This document shows positions 1 through 7,618 of a DNA stretch of 64,000 nt, piece after piece. The translations under genes were made by a program, and so were the position numbers. Location of the stretch: NCBI RefSeq assembly GCF_009905615.1, contig NZ_JAAAKW010000020.1, positions 1 to 64,000 of the forward strand, in the 5' to 3' direction. The notes under the pieces were generated by a model, which was given only the letters and a program-made list of their open reading frames with translations, had not been told where the DNA came from and searched no databases. Position 1 is the first letter of the stretch; each line of letters starts with the position of its first letter. This DNA is from Pseudomonas sp. SLFW (GTDB lineage: Bacteria; Pseudomonadota; Gammaproteobacteria; Pseudomonadales; Pseudomonadaceae).

Positions 1-616
1 CGCCGCGAAGGGCCATCCATGGCCCAGCGCGGCTCTCGCGGCATCCATGCCGCTCGACCCACTCCGCGCCGCCTGCGCTCGGCCTGCACCCAAGTCGCGT
101 TCTGCGGTGATTGAGCCATTGCGTAGGAAGATCAAAAGCCACAGCTACAGCCAAAGCCAAAGCCAAAGCCAAAGCCAAGCGACGCGTCTGAGTTTTTTAG
201 GTTGAGCGCAAACCCGTGCAGCTCCGCCATCCCCCTGTGGGAGCGAATTCATTCGCGAAGGGTTCTGGCAGACGACAGAGCTGCGTCGGATGTACCACCT
301 TCGCGAATAAATTCGCTCCCACAGGGGCTCTGCGGCGCTCCTGAATCCTCATGAATACAGGCACACCGCGTTCGCTGCCGTCGTAACCTCCGGCGTCTCC
401 CACAGGGACAGCGTCCAGATTCAAGGGCGAAGTTCGCCCTTGCCCTTGCCCTCGACATTACCCTCGCTCTTGATCTTGATCTTGATCTTCATACGCAATA
501 GTTCAGACACCGCAGAACGCGACTTGGGTGCAGGCCGAACGCAGGCGACGCGGAGTGGGTCGAGCGGCATGGATGCCGCGAGAGCGCCGCTAGGACATGG
601 ATGTCCGTTCGGCGCG
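1..616. repeat. Non-coding segment bounded by a ~109-bp inverted repeat
   Basis: Positions 1-109 read in reverse complement match 508-616 with about ten mismatches by eye. The arms enclose roughly 400 bp that hold five copies of the hexamer AGCCAA (149-178), an inverted REP pair (231-327) and about three copies of CTTGAT (469-489). Short reading frames run through the arms on both strands, but none has a ribosome binding site or a recognisable product. The left arm touches the window edge, so the element may extend further. It looks like a dispersed Pseudomonas intergenic repeat rather than a gene. Confidence 0.7.
231..327. repeat. REP pair (GAATTCATTCGCGAA type)
   Basis: Two inverted copies of the CTGTGGGAGCGAATTCATTC core face each other across about 45 bp. 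The unit lies inside the larger inverted repeat at the left edge of the window. Confidence 0.85.
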
Positions 617-854
617 AGCCCACGGAGCGTCGCCGGAGTGAGGGAACCCTGACGAAGTCAGGGCCAAACCAGGAGCAGGCACCCTTGGTTACTTGGGGGT
701 GGTGCGGCAATCCGACTTTTCCAAGTAACTCGCCGAAGGCGAAATCTTCTGCCCTTAGGCAGAACCCGCCGTAAGGGCGGAACCGTAATCAGCCGTTACC
801 GTAGCATTGGATATACACCGAAAACCCAAGTCGATAACGCGTCAAGCAGGATTG
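617..854. other. Non-coding tail of the repetitive segment
   Basis: No supportable gene. A stem can form between GTTACTTGG near 688 and CCAAGTAAC near 721, followed by several short GGCGAA/GGCAGAA-like repeats up to about 785. The same kind of text recurs between genes in many Pseudomonas genomes (recalled, not searched). It lies just beyond the 3' end of the RpiR regulator gene on the minus strand. Confidence 0.4.
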
Positions 855-1778
855 CTAATCCTCAAACCCCACCTGCTCCGACATCTCATCCACCTTCAAC
901 TCCAACCGGTACGCCACCGCGATAAAAAGCGCCTGACACAAACACAACGTCGCACTCAACGACCGGAACGCAAACGAACTCCCCTCATTCACCAACAACA
1001 CCGAATTCGCTCGCTTGGCCAGCGGCGACAGGTTGCTGTCGGTAATGATCAACGTCTTGGCCTGATGATGCTGCGCAATCCGCAGGCAATGCTGCGTCTC
1101 CTTGCCATAAGGCGTGAAACTGATCGCGATCACCAGATCGTTTGCCCGCACGCTGCGCATCTGCTCGCGATAGCTGCCGCCAAGGCCCGAGATCAGGTGA
1201 ATGCGCTTGTTGGTGTGTTGCAGATTGTAGACCAGATAATCCGCCACCGCGAAGGACCGTCGTACGCCGACCACGTAGATGTTGTCGGCGTTGACCACCA
1301 GGTCCACCGCCTTTTCGAAGGCTTCGTCGTCCAGTTCCAGCGCCAGCCGTTCCAGCCCCGAAAGCGTCGCGTTTACGCATTCTCGCGCCAGGTCGCCGCC
1401 GCTGGCTTTCTGAGATTTGTTGGCGATCATGCTGCGAATGCGTTGCTGGTAATTCTGCACCGGCGTGGCTTTGTGGGTGTACGCCTCGCGGAACAGCGCC
1501 TGCATCTCGCTGAAGCCGCTGAAGCCGAAACGCTGGGAGAAACGAACGATGGCCGACGGATGCACTTCGCATTCCCGCGCGATGTCGCTGATGCGATCAA
1601 CCATGATCCGGTCGCTCTGCTGGCTCATGTAACTGGCGATGCGCTTGAGCTGGCGGGGCAGGCTTTCGTATTCCGCAGTGATCAGCTTGAGCAGGGCGTC
1701 GGCGGTCTCCGGTGCGCTGATCTGCGACGTCGTGGCGTCGTCGGTCTCGGGCAAGGTCGGCTGGTCGGGACTGGGCAT
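855..1778 (-). CDS. iolR: RpiR/MurR family regulator (HTH + SIS), probable IolR
   Basis: Predicted repressor of inositol catabolism. The 307-aa protein has an N-terminal RpiR helix-turn-helix region (about residues 30-105, with the pattern VHPSAIVRFSQRFGFSGF) and a C-terminal SIS sugar-phosphate-binding domain (about 150-280, including YVVGVRRSF and IAISFTPYGKE). The family senses phosphorylated sugars, and inositol operons of proteobacteria are commonly controlled by such a protein. It is transcribed divergently from iolC, across a gap that contains a GGAA-N6-TTCC site resembling the motif reported for the Sinorhizobium IolR. The function is inferred from family and position. HexR-like control of other sugar genes is the alternative, but is less likely here. 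Confidence 0.85.
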   Translation of the reverse strand: MPSPDQPTLPETDDATTSQISAPETADALLKLITAEYESLPRQLKRIASYMSQQSDRIMVDRISDIARECEVHPSAIVRFSQRFGFSGFSEMQALFREAYTHKATPVQNYQQRIRSMIANKSQKASGGDLARECVNATLSGLERLALELDDEAFEKAVDLVVNADNIYVVGVRRSFAVADYLVYNLQHTNKRIHLISGLGGSYREQMRSVRANDLVIAISFTPYGKETQHCLRIAQHHQAKTLIITDSNLSPLAKRANSVLLVNEGSSFAFRSLSATLCLCQALFIAVAYRLELKVDEMSEQVGFED

Positions 1779-1836
1779 ACGGATGAATCCTCTGACTCGT
1801 TCATGTGAAACGCGAATGGCCGGTTTAGCAGGTTTT

Positions 1837-1927
1837 CTGTGGGAGCGAATTCATTCGCGAAGGGCCTGCTCAGGCGCTAATTATGTGTCGGCCGGAAAAT
1901 CGCATCGCGAATAAATTCGCTCCCACC
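1837..1927. repeat. REP pair (GAATTCATTCGCGAA type)
   Basis: Inverted pair of GTGGGAGCGAATTCATTCGC cores; the right copy reads GCGAATAAATTCGCTCCCAC. It sits in the iolR-iolC divergent gap, upstream of the candidate operator and promoter. Confidence 0.85.
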
Positions 1928-2018
1928 GTGTGGGTGCATGGCACACCGACGGCGGAGTTTACCGTGGCTCATGTTCCGGTCGCTCCTGTTTAGCACGATC
2001 TGCCACCCTTTGCGTAAA

Positions 2019-2047
2019 TTGGAAAAAATATTCCACATGAAAATAAT
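2019..2047 (+). promoter_or_regulatory. Candidate iolC promoter with overlapping IolR operator
   Basis: TTGGAA (2019-2024) and AATAAT (2042-2047) are 17 bp apart and resemble a sigma-70 promoter (4/6 and 5/6 matches). The inverted repeat GGAA-AAAATA-TTCC (2021-2034) overlaps the -35 box and spacer. GGAA-N6-TTCC is the motif I recall for the RpiR-type IolR of Sinorhizobium. A weaker alternative promoter, TTGATC-N17-TAGTCT, lies at 2061-2089. No transcription start has been measured. Confidence 0.55.
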
Positions 2048-2127
2048 TTAGAAAAAATCATTGATCCTGACGGGAGAGCGTTCTAGTCTGCATTCCACAT
2101 ACAGCGCTTCGTTGAAGCCGGGCTTAT

Positions 2128-2138
2128 AAAAATAAAAG
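2128..2138 (+). promoter_or_regulatory. A-rich Hfq/Crc-type motif before iolC
   Basis: AAAAATAAAAG lies directly upstream of the GGAG ribosome binding site and ATG of iolC. It fits the AAnAAnAA pattern of Hfq/Crc translational repression sites in Pseudomonas. Such motifs are short and can arise by chance, but the position is the expected one. Confidence 0.4.
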
Positions 2139-2146
2139 GAGCCAGC

Positions 2147-4084
2147 ATGGGCCAGACTCGTTTTGCCAGTGGACGTTCGTTGGACGTGGTATGCCTTGGA
2201 CGTCTGGGGGTCGACCTTTACGCGCAGCAGATTGGTGCGCGTCTCGAAGACGTCAGCAGTTTCGCCAAATACCTCGGTGGTTCGTCCGCCAACATCGCCT
2301 TTGGCACGGCGCGACTGGGCGTGAAGTCGGCCATGGTGACCCGCGTCGGCAACGACCACATGGGCCGTTTTCTCACCGAATCTTTGGCCCGCGAAGGCTG
2401 CGACGTTAGCGGCATCAAGGTCGATGCCGAACGCCTGACCGCTATGGTGCTTCTGGGCATCAAGGACCGCGAAACCTTCCCGCTGGTGTTCTACCGCGAG
2501 AACTGCGCCGACATGGCGCTGAATGCCGAAGACATCGACGAAGCGCAGATTGCCTCCAGCAAGGCGCTGCTGATCACCGGCACGCATTTCTCCACTGATC
2601 AGGTTTACAAGGCCAGCAGCCAGGCGCTTGATTACGCCGAGAAGCACAACGTCAAGCGCGTCCTCGACATCGACTACCGCCCGGTCCTTTGGGGCCTGAC
2701 TGGCAAGGCTGATGGCGAGACCCGTTTTGTGGCTAACCAAAGCGTCAGCCAGCACGTGCAACGCATCCTGCCGCGCTTCGACCTGATCGTCGGCACTGAA
2801 GAAGAATTCCTCATCGCGGGCGGCTCGACCGACCTGCTTGCCGCCTTGCGCAACGTCCGCGAGCTGACCGCCGCCACGTTGGTGGTCAAGCTCGGCCCGC
2901 AAGGCTGCACGGTGATTCACGGCGCCATTCCTTCCCGCCTCGAAGACGGCGCGATCTACCCCGGCGTGCGCGTCGAGGTGCTGAACGTGCTGGGCGCGGG
3001 CGATGCGTTCATGTCGGGCTTCCTCAAGGGTTGGCTCAATGACGAGAGCGACGAACGTTGCTGCCAGTTGGCCAATGCCTGCGGTGGGTTGGTCGTTTCC
3101 CGTCACGCCTGCGCCCCGGCGATGCCGACGCTGGTGGAGCTGGAATACCTGTTCAACAGCCCGGTGCCGATCACCCGGCCCGATCAGGATCAAGTGCTGC
3201 AACGCCTGCATCAGGTCAGCGTGCCGCGCAAGGAATGGAAGCAGCTGTTCATCTTCGCTTTCGATCATCGAGGCCAGTTGGTGGAGCTCGCGCAGAAGGC
3301 AGGGCGCGATCTGGCCTGCATCGGCCAGCTCAAACAGCTCTTTATTCAGGCAGTGGAGCGGGTCGAAGCCGACTTGAAGAAACGCGGCATCGAGGCGGAC
3401 GTCGGTCTGCTGGCGGACCAACGTTTCGGCCAGGATTCGTTGAACGCGGCCAGCGGTCGCGACTGGTGGATCGCCCGTCCCGTCGAGGTTCAAGGCTCGC
3501 GCCCGCTGGCCTTCGAGCATGGCCGTTCAGTGGGGAGCAACCTGGTGGCGTGGCCGAAAGAGCAGATCATCAAGTGCCTGGTGCAGTACCACCCCGACGA
3601 CGAGCCGATGCTGCGTCTGGAGCAGGAAGCGCAGTTGATGGGGCTGTATCAGGCGTCCCAGGCCAGCGGTCACGAGCTATTGCTGGAAATCATCCCGCCG
3701 AAGGATTTGCCCGGCGCGCACCCGGAGGTGATCTACCGTTCGCTGAAGCGCCTGTACAACCTCGGCATCTACCCGGCGTGGTGGAAGATCGAAACCCAGT
3801 CCGCCGAGACGTGGGAAAAACTCGATGCGCTGATTCAGGAGCGCGACCCGTACTGCCGTGGCGTGGTGCTGCTGGGCCTGAATGCCCCGGCAGAAACCCT
3901 GGCGGCAGGCTTTCGCGAAGCCAGCCGAAGCACAACGTGCCGGGGCTTTGCCGTGGGCCGGACGATTTTCCACGAACCGAGCCGCGCGTGGCTGGAAGGG
4001 GAGATCGACGACGCCGGGCTGATCAGCCGCGTGCAGAGCACCTTCGGCTTCCTGATCGAATCCTGGCGCGAAGCGCGAGCCTGA
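2147..4084 (+). CDS. iolC: 5-dehydro-2-deoxygluconokinase fused to DUF2090 domain (IolC)
   Basis: Phosphorylates 2-deoxy-5-keto-D-gluconate in the inositol pathway. The 645-aa protein has an N-terminal PfkB/ribokinase domain (about residues 8-325) with the substrate-side motif KYLGGSSANIAFG and the catalytic motif GAGDAF (Asp near 286). The C-terminal DUF2090 domain (about 345-640, beginning near LFIFAFDHRGQL) resembles the class I aldolase-like partner found fused to IolC in many proteobacteria. That domain may act as the IolJ-type aldolase, which would explain why no separate iolJ is present. The start is the ATG after AAAAGGAGCCAGC. It is the first gene of the iolC-E-B-mmsA-iolD run. Confidence 0.93.
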   Translation: MGQTRFASGRSLDVVCLGRLGVDLYAQQIGARLEDVSSFAKYLGGSSANIAFGTARLGVKSAMVTRVGNDHMGRFLTESLAREGCDVSGIKVDAERLTAMVLLGIKDRETFPLVFYRENCADMALNAEDIDEAQIASSKALLITGTHFSTDQVYKASSQALDYAEKHNVKRVLDIDYRPVLWGLTGKADGETRFVANQSVSQHVQRILPRFDLIVGTEEEFLIAGGSTDLLAALRNVRELTAATLVVKLGPQGCTVIHGAIPSRLEDGAIYPGVRVEVLNVLGAGDAFMSGFLKGWLNDESDERCCQLANACGGLVVSRHACAPAMPTLVELEYLFNSPVPITRPDQDQVLQRLHQVSVPRKEWKQLFIFAFDHRGQLVELAQKAGRDLACIGQLKQLFIQAVERVEADLKKRGIEADVGLLADQRFGQDSLNAASGRDWWIARPVEVQGSRPLAFEHGRSVGSNLVAWPKEQIIKCLVQYHPDDEPMLRLEQEAQLMGLYQASQASGHELLLEIIPPKDLPGAHPEVIYRSLKRLYNLGIYPAWWKIETQSAETWEKLDALIQERDPYCRGVVLLGLNAPAETLAAGFREASRSTTCRGFAVGRTIFHEPSRAWLEGEIDDAGLISRVQSTFGFLIESWREARA

Positions 4085-4121
4085 GTCGATCAACGCTGTG
4101 AACAATTTTCAAGGCGACAAA

Positions 4122-4129
4122 AACAATAA
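4122..4129 (+). promoter_or_regulatory. A-rich Hfq/Crc-type motif before iolE
   Basis: AACAATAA, a perfect AAnAAnAA match of the CA-motif form, lies just before the AAAGGTG ribosome binding site of iolE. Confidence 0.45.
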
Positions 4130-4139
4130 AGGTGCAGCC

Positions 4140-5075
4140 ATGCCCGCTTCCGCAATCCGAATTGGCATCAACCCGATTTCCTGGAGCAACGATGACCTGC
4201 CCGCGCTGGGCGGCGAAACCCCGCTGACCACGGCCCTCAGCGAAGGCAAGGAGATCGGCTACGAAGGCTTCGAACTCAACGGCAAATTTCCCAAGGATGT
4301 CAAAGGCGTCGCCGACGTGCTCAAACCCTATGACTTGGCGCTGGTTTCGGGCTGGTATTCCAGCCGTCTGGCCAACCGTTCGGTGGCCGAAGAGATCGAA
4401 GCCATTGCCGATCACGTCGAGCTGCTGAAACACAACGGCGCCAAGGTGCTGGTGTACGGCGAAGTCGCCGACTCGATTCAGGGTTCGCGCATTCGTCTGG
4501 TGGAACGTCCGCGTTTTCACAGCGACAGCGCCTGGCAGGAATACGCTGACAAACTCACCGAGCTGGCGCGTTTTACCCTGTCTCAGGGTGTGCGTCTGGC
4601 CTATCACCACCACATGGGCGCGTACGTCGAATCCCCCGACGACATCGATAAGTTGATGGCGTTGACCGGCAGCGAAGTCGGCCTGCTGTTCGATTCGGGG
4701 CATTGCTACATGGGCGGGGGCGAGCCGTTGCAGGTGCTGCGCAAGCACATCGACCGGGTCTGTCATGTGCACTTCAAGGACGTGCGCAAACCGGTGGTGC
4801 AACTGGCGCGCAACAACCTGTGGAGCTTCCCGGATTGCATCGTCAATGGCACCTTCACCGTGCCCGGGGATGGCGACATCGATTTTGCCGCACTGCTCGA
4901 CGTACTGATCGACGCCCACTACGAAGGCTGGCTGGTAGTCGAAGCCGAGCAGGACCCGGCCGTGGCGCCGAGTTATGTGTACGCGAAGAAAGGCTATGAC
5001 ACGCTGCGCAATCTGCTGGCCGCCGCTCAAGAACGCCACGTCGGTTTACATCAGCCTTCACACAGGAGCCTGTGA
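4140..5075 (+). CDS. iolE: Inosose dehydratase (IolE)
   Basis: Dehydrates 2-keto-myo-inositol (scyllo-inosose) to the trihydroxy-cyclohexane-dione. The 311-aa protein is a xylose-isomerase-like TIM barrel. Recognisable IolE segments include RIGINPISWSNDD at the N terminus, LAYHHHMGAYVES, LLFDSGHCYMGGG and CHVHFKDVR, which supply His, Asp and Glu metal-ligand candidates. I use the ATG at 4140, preceded by AAAGGTG, rather than the in-frame GTG at 4098, which has no good ribosome binding site. The leader carries AACAATAA (4122-4129), an Hfq/Crc-type motif. The 3' end lies just 2 bp before the iolB start. Confidence 0.93.
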   Translation: MPASAIRIGINPISWSNDDLPALGGETPLTTALSEGKEIGYEGFELNGKFPKDVKGVADVLKPYDLALVSGWYSSRLANRSVAEEIEAIADHVELLKHNGAKVLVYGEVADSIQGSRIRLVERPRFHSDSAWQEYADKLTELARFTLSQGVRLAYHHHMGAYVESPDDIDKLMALTGSEVGLLFDSGHCYMGGGEPLQVLRKHIDRVCHVHFKDVRKPVVQLARNNLWSFPDCIVNGTFTVPGDGDIDFAALLDVLIDAHYEGWLVVEAEQDPAVAPSYVYAKKGYDTLRNLLAAAQERHVGLHQPSHRSL

Positions 5076-5077
5076 AC

Positions 5078-5887
5078 ATGAATCTTCTGGTCAAAAGCAA
5101 AGCCGAAGGCCGCGACGTCGTGGCGTTGGGCGAGGGCGTACTCGAATACGTCGGTTTCGCGGCCTATCGGCTGACGGTCGGCGAACGCCTGCCGGTCATC
5201 TCCAGCGACAAGGAGCTGTGCCTGGTGCTGCTCAGTGGTCGGGTCAGTGTCTGCGGCGAAGCGCCAGCGCAGGGGGCCTTTCACTGGGAAAACCTGGGCG
5301 ACCGGCAGTCGGTCTTCGAAGACAAATCGCCGTTCGCCGTCTATCTGCCGCCCTACAGTCAGGCGCAGGTCACCGCCCTGAGCGCGGTGCAAATTGCGGT
5401 CTGTGCGGCGCCCGGCGACGCGTCGAAAGGCCTGCCAGCGCGGCTGATCAAACCCGACAGCATGAAACGCAGCGTGCGCGGCAAGGCAGCCAACACGCGG
5501 TACATCTGCGACATCCTCCCGGATACCGAATTGGCTCATTCGCTGCTGGTGGTAGAAGTGCGCACGCCGTCCGGTCACTCGTCCAGCTACCCGCCGCACA
5601 AGCACGACAAGGATGATCTGCCTCACGAGAGCTTCCTCGAAGAAACCTATTACCACCAGATCAACCCGCCCCAGGGATTTGTGTTTCAGCGCGTCTACAC
5701 CGACGACCGCAGCATCGATCAGGCCATGGCGGTGGAGAACAACGACCTGGTGACCGTGCCCAAGGGTTACCACCCGGTGAGCGTGCCGTATGGTTATGAG
5801 TCTTATTATTTGAACGTGATGGCCGGGCCGAAACGCGCCTGGCAATTCCACAACGATCCGCAGCATCAGTGGCTGATCGATTTGTAA
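5078..5887 (+). CDS. iolB: 5-deoxy-glucuronate isomerase (IolB)
   Basis: Isomerises 5-deoxy-glucuronate to 2-deoxy-5-keto-D-gluconate, the step between IolD and IolC. The 269-aa bicupin shows the IolB hallmark HSSSYPPHKHDKDDLPHES near residue 170, which supplies metal-binding His and Glu residues, and a C-terminal GPKRAWQFHNDPQHQWL tail typical of the family. The ATG at 5078 is nine bases after AGGAG. The GTG at 5072, overlapping the iolE stop codon, is too close to that site. It is almost certainly translated with iolE on one message. Confidence 0.94.
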   Translation: MNLLVKSKAEGRDVVALGEGVLEYVGFAAYRLTVGERLPVISSDKELCLVLLSGRVSVCGEAPAQGAFHWENLGDRQSVFEDKSPFAVYLPPYSQAQVTALSAVQIAVCAAPGDASKGLPARLIKPDSMKRSVRGKAANTRYICDILPDTELAHSLLVVEVRTPSGHSSSYPPHKHDKDDLPHESFLEETYYHQINPPQGFVFQRVYTDDRSIDQAMAVENNDLVTVPKGYHPVSVPYGYESYYLNVMAGPKRAWQFHNDPQHQWLIDL

Positions 5888-5914
5888 GTCACCCCATTTT
5901 TTGAGGAACAGGCA

Positions 5915-7414
5915 ATGAGCAACGCCCCGATTATCGGCCACTACATCAATGGCCAGGTGCAGGACGCCAGTGAGCGTTTCAGCGACGTGTTCAACCCGGC
6001 CACCGGCGACGTGCAGGCGCGCGTTGCGCTGGCGGAACTGAAAACCGTCGACCAGGCCGTGGCTGCCGCTCAGGCCGCTTTCCCGGCATGGGCCGATCAG
6101 TCGTCGCTACGCCGCGCGCGGGTGATGTTCAAGTTCAAGGAATTACTCGATCAGCACCACGACGAGCTGGCGGCAATCATCACCCGCGAACACGGCAAAG
6201 TGTTTTCCGACGCCAAGGGTGAGGTCGTGCGCGGCATCGAGATCGTTGAATTCGCCTGTGGCGCGCCGACCCTGCTGAAAAGCGATTACAGCGACAACAT
6301 CGGCGGCGGCATCGACAACTGGAACCTGCGCCAGCCGCTGGGCGTGTGCGCAGGCGTCACGCCGTTCAACTTTCCGGTCATGGTGCCGCTGTGGATGATT
6401 CCCATGGCGCTGGTTACCGGCAATTGCTTCATCCTCAAACCGTCCGAGCGCGACCCGTCTGCCTCGCTGTTGATGGCCCGGCTGCTGAAAGAAGCCGGCC
6501 TGCCGGATGGCGTGTTCAACGTCGTGCAGGGCGACAAGGTGGCGGTCGACGCGCTGCTGCAACACAAGGGCATCGAAGCGATTTCCTTCGTTGGCTCGAC
6601 CCCCATTGCCGAATACATCCATCAGCAAGGCACTGCCCATGGCAAGCGCGTTCAGGCACTGGGCGGGGCGAAGAACCACATGATCGTCATGCCTGATGCC
6701 GATCTGGACCAGGCCGCGGACGCTTTGATCGGCGCCGCGTACGGCTCGGCCGGCGAGCGCTGCATGGCGATTTCCGTGGCCGTGGTGGTGGGCGACGTGG
6801 GCCAGAAACTCATCGACAAACTGTTGCCGCGCATCGATTCGCTGAAAGTCGGCAACGGCATCAACGGCGATTCCGACATGGGTCCGCTGGTGACGGCAGT
6901 GCACAAGGCCAAGGTCGAAGGCTTCATCGATCAGGGCGTGAAAGAGGGCGCGAAACTGATCGTCGATGGTCGCGGCTTCAAAGTACCGGGGGCCGAGAAC
7001 GGCTTCTTTGTCGGCGCCACGCTGTTCGACCACGTCACCCCCGAGATGACTATCTATAAGGAAGAGATTTTCGGCCCGGTGCTGGGCATCGTGCACGTGC
7101 CGGATTTCGCGTCGGCGGTCGAGCTGATCAACGCCCACGAATTCGGCAACGGCGTGTCGTGCTTCACCAGCGACGGCGGCATCGCCCGTGCGTTTGCGCG
7201 CAACATCAAGGTCGGCATGGTCGGCATCAACGTGCCGATTCCGGTGCCGATGGCCTGGCATTCGTTCGGTGGCTGGAAGCGCTCACTGTTCGGCGACCAC
7301 CACGCGTACGGCGAAGAAGGGCTGCGGTTCTACAGCCGCTACAAAAGCGTGATGCAACGCTGGCCGGACAGCATCGCCAAAGGGGCGGAATTCAGCATGC
7401 CGACGGCGAAGTAG
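5915..7414 (+). CDS. mmsA: CoA-acylating methylmalonate-semialdehyde dehydrogenase (MmsA/IolA)
   Basis: Converts malonate semialdehyde, the product of inositol breakdown, to acetyl-CoA. The same family also acts in valine degradation. The 499-aa protein has an aldehyde dehydrogenase fold with GVTPFNFPVMVPLWM (cofactor pocket), the FVGSTPIAEYI nucleotide-binding turn, and catalytic Cys283 in GSAGERCMAIS. Length and motifs match MmsA. It starts 27 bp after iolB with GAGG upstream. Placement in the iol operon favours an inositol role, and a second copy in a valine operon may exist elsewhere in the genome. Confidence 0.93.
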   Translation: MSNAPIIGHYINGQVQDASERFSDVFNPATGDVQARVALAELKTVDQAVAAAQAAFPAWADQSSLRRARVMFKFKELLDQHHDELAAIITREHGKVFSDAKGEVVRGIEIVEFACGAPTLLKSDYSDNIGGGIDNWNLRQPLGVCAGVTPFNFPVMVPLWMIPMALVTGNCFILKPSERDPSASLLMARLLKEAGLPDGVFNVVQGDKVAVDALLQHKGIEAISFVGSTPIAEYIHQQGTAHGKRVQALGGAKNHMIVMPDADLDQAADALIGAAYGSAGERCMAISVAVVVGDVGQKLIDKLLPRIDSLKVGNGINGDSDMGPLVTAVHKAKVEGFIDQGVKEGAKLIVDGRGFKVPGAENGFFVGATLFDHVTPEMTIYKEEIFGPVLGIVHVPDFASAVELINAHEFGNGVSCFTSDGGIARAFARNIKVGMVGINVPIPVPMAWHSFGGWKRSLFGDHHAYGEEGLRFYSRYKSVMQRWPDSIAKGAEFSMPTAK

Positions 7415-7431
7415 GGACCGCTGCGATCTCA

Positions 7432-7569
7432 CCTGTAGGAGCGTGGCTTGTCCCGCGAACTGGCGCGAAGCGGCAGTAAAATTAGCGAATACGGTCTTTC
7501 TGATACACCGTGTTCTCCGAATCTACGACTGCTGCGCAGCCGCTCGCGGGACAAGCCGCGCTCCTACAG
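7432..7569. repeat. REP pair (GGCTTGTCCCGCGA type) between mmsA and iolD
   Basis: Inverted copies of CTGTAGGAGCGTGGCTTGTC face each other across about 80 bp. The pair splits the iol operon, so it may influence message processing or differential expression downstream of mmsA. Confidence 0.85.
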
Positions 7570-7601
7570 AGGGTCGCGTGAACCGAGCCATCACCTCCAA
7601 T

Positions 7602-7609
7602 AAAAACAA
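7602..7609 (+). promoter_or_regulatory. A-rich Hfq/Crc-type motif before iolD
   Basis: AAAAACAA lies immediately before the AAGGTG ribosome binding site of iolD, in the expected place for Hfq/Crc repression of translation. Confidence 0.4.
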
Positions 7610-7618
7610 GGTGCAAGC

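Noticed and set aside
135..489. CRISPR array from the AGCCAA and CTTGAT repeats
   Set aside because: Repeats are contiguous 6-mers without spacers, and no cas gene is present.
489..710. 73-aa minus-strand hypothetical protein in the left repeat
   Set aside because: Lies in a repeated, structured intergenic element, with no ribosome binding site; resembles commonly over-annotated frames.
2048..3520. 490-aa minus-strand frame opposite iolC
   Set aside because: Antisense shadow with no ribosome binding site or domain; iolC motifs are intact on the plus strand.
3058..4101. 347-aa alternative-frame ORF within iolC
   Set aside because: Arg/Gly/Pro-rich off-frame product inside a clear gene; no independent evidence.
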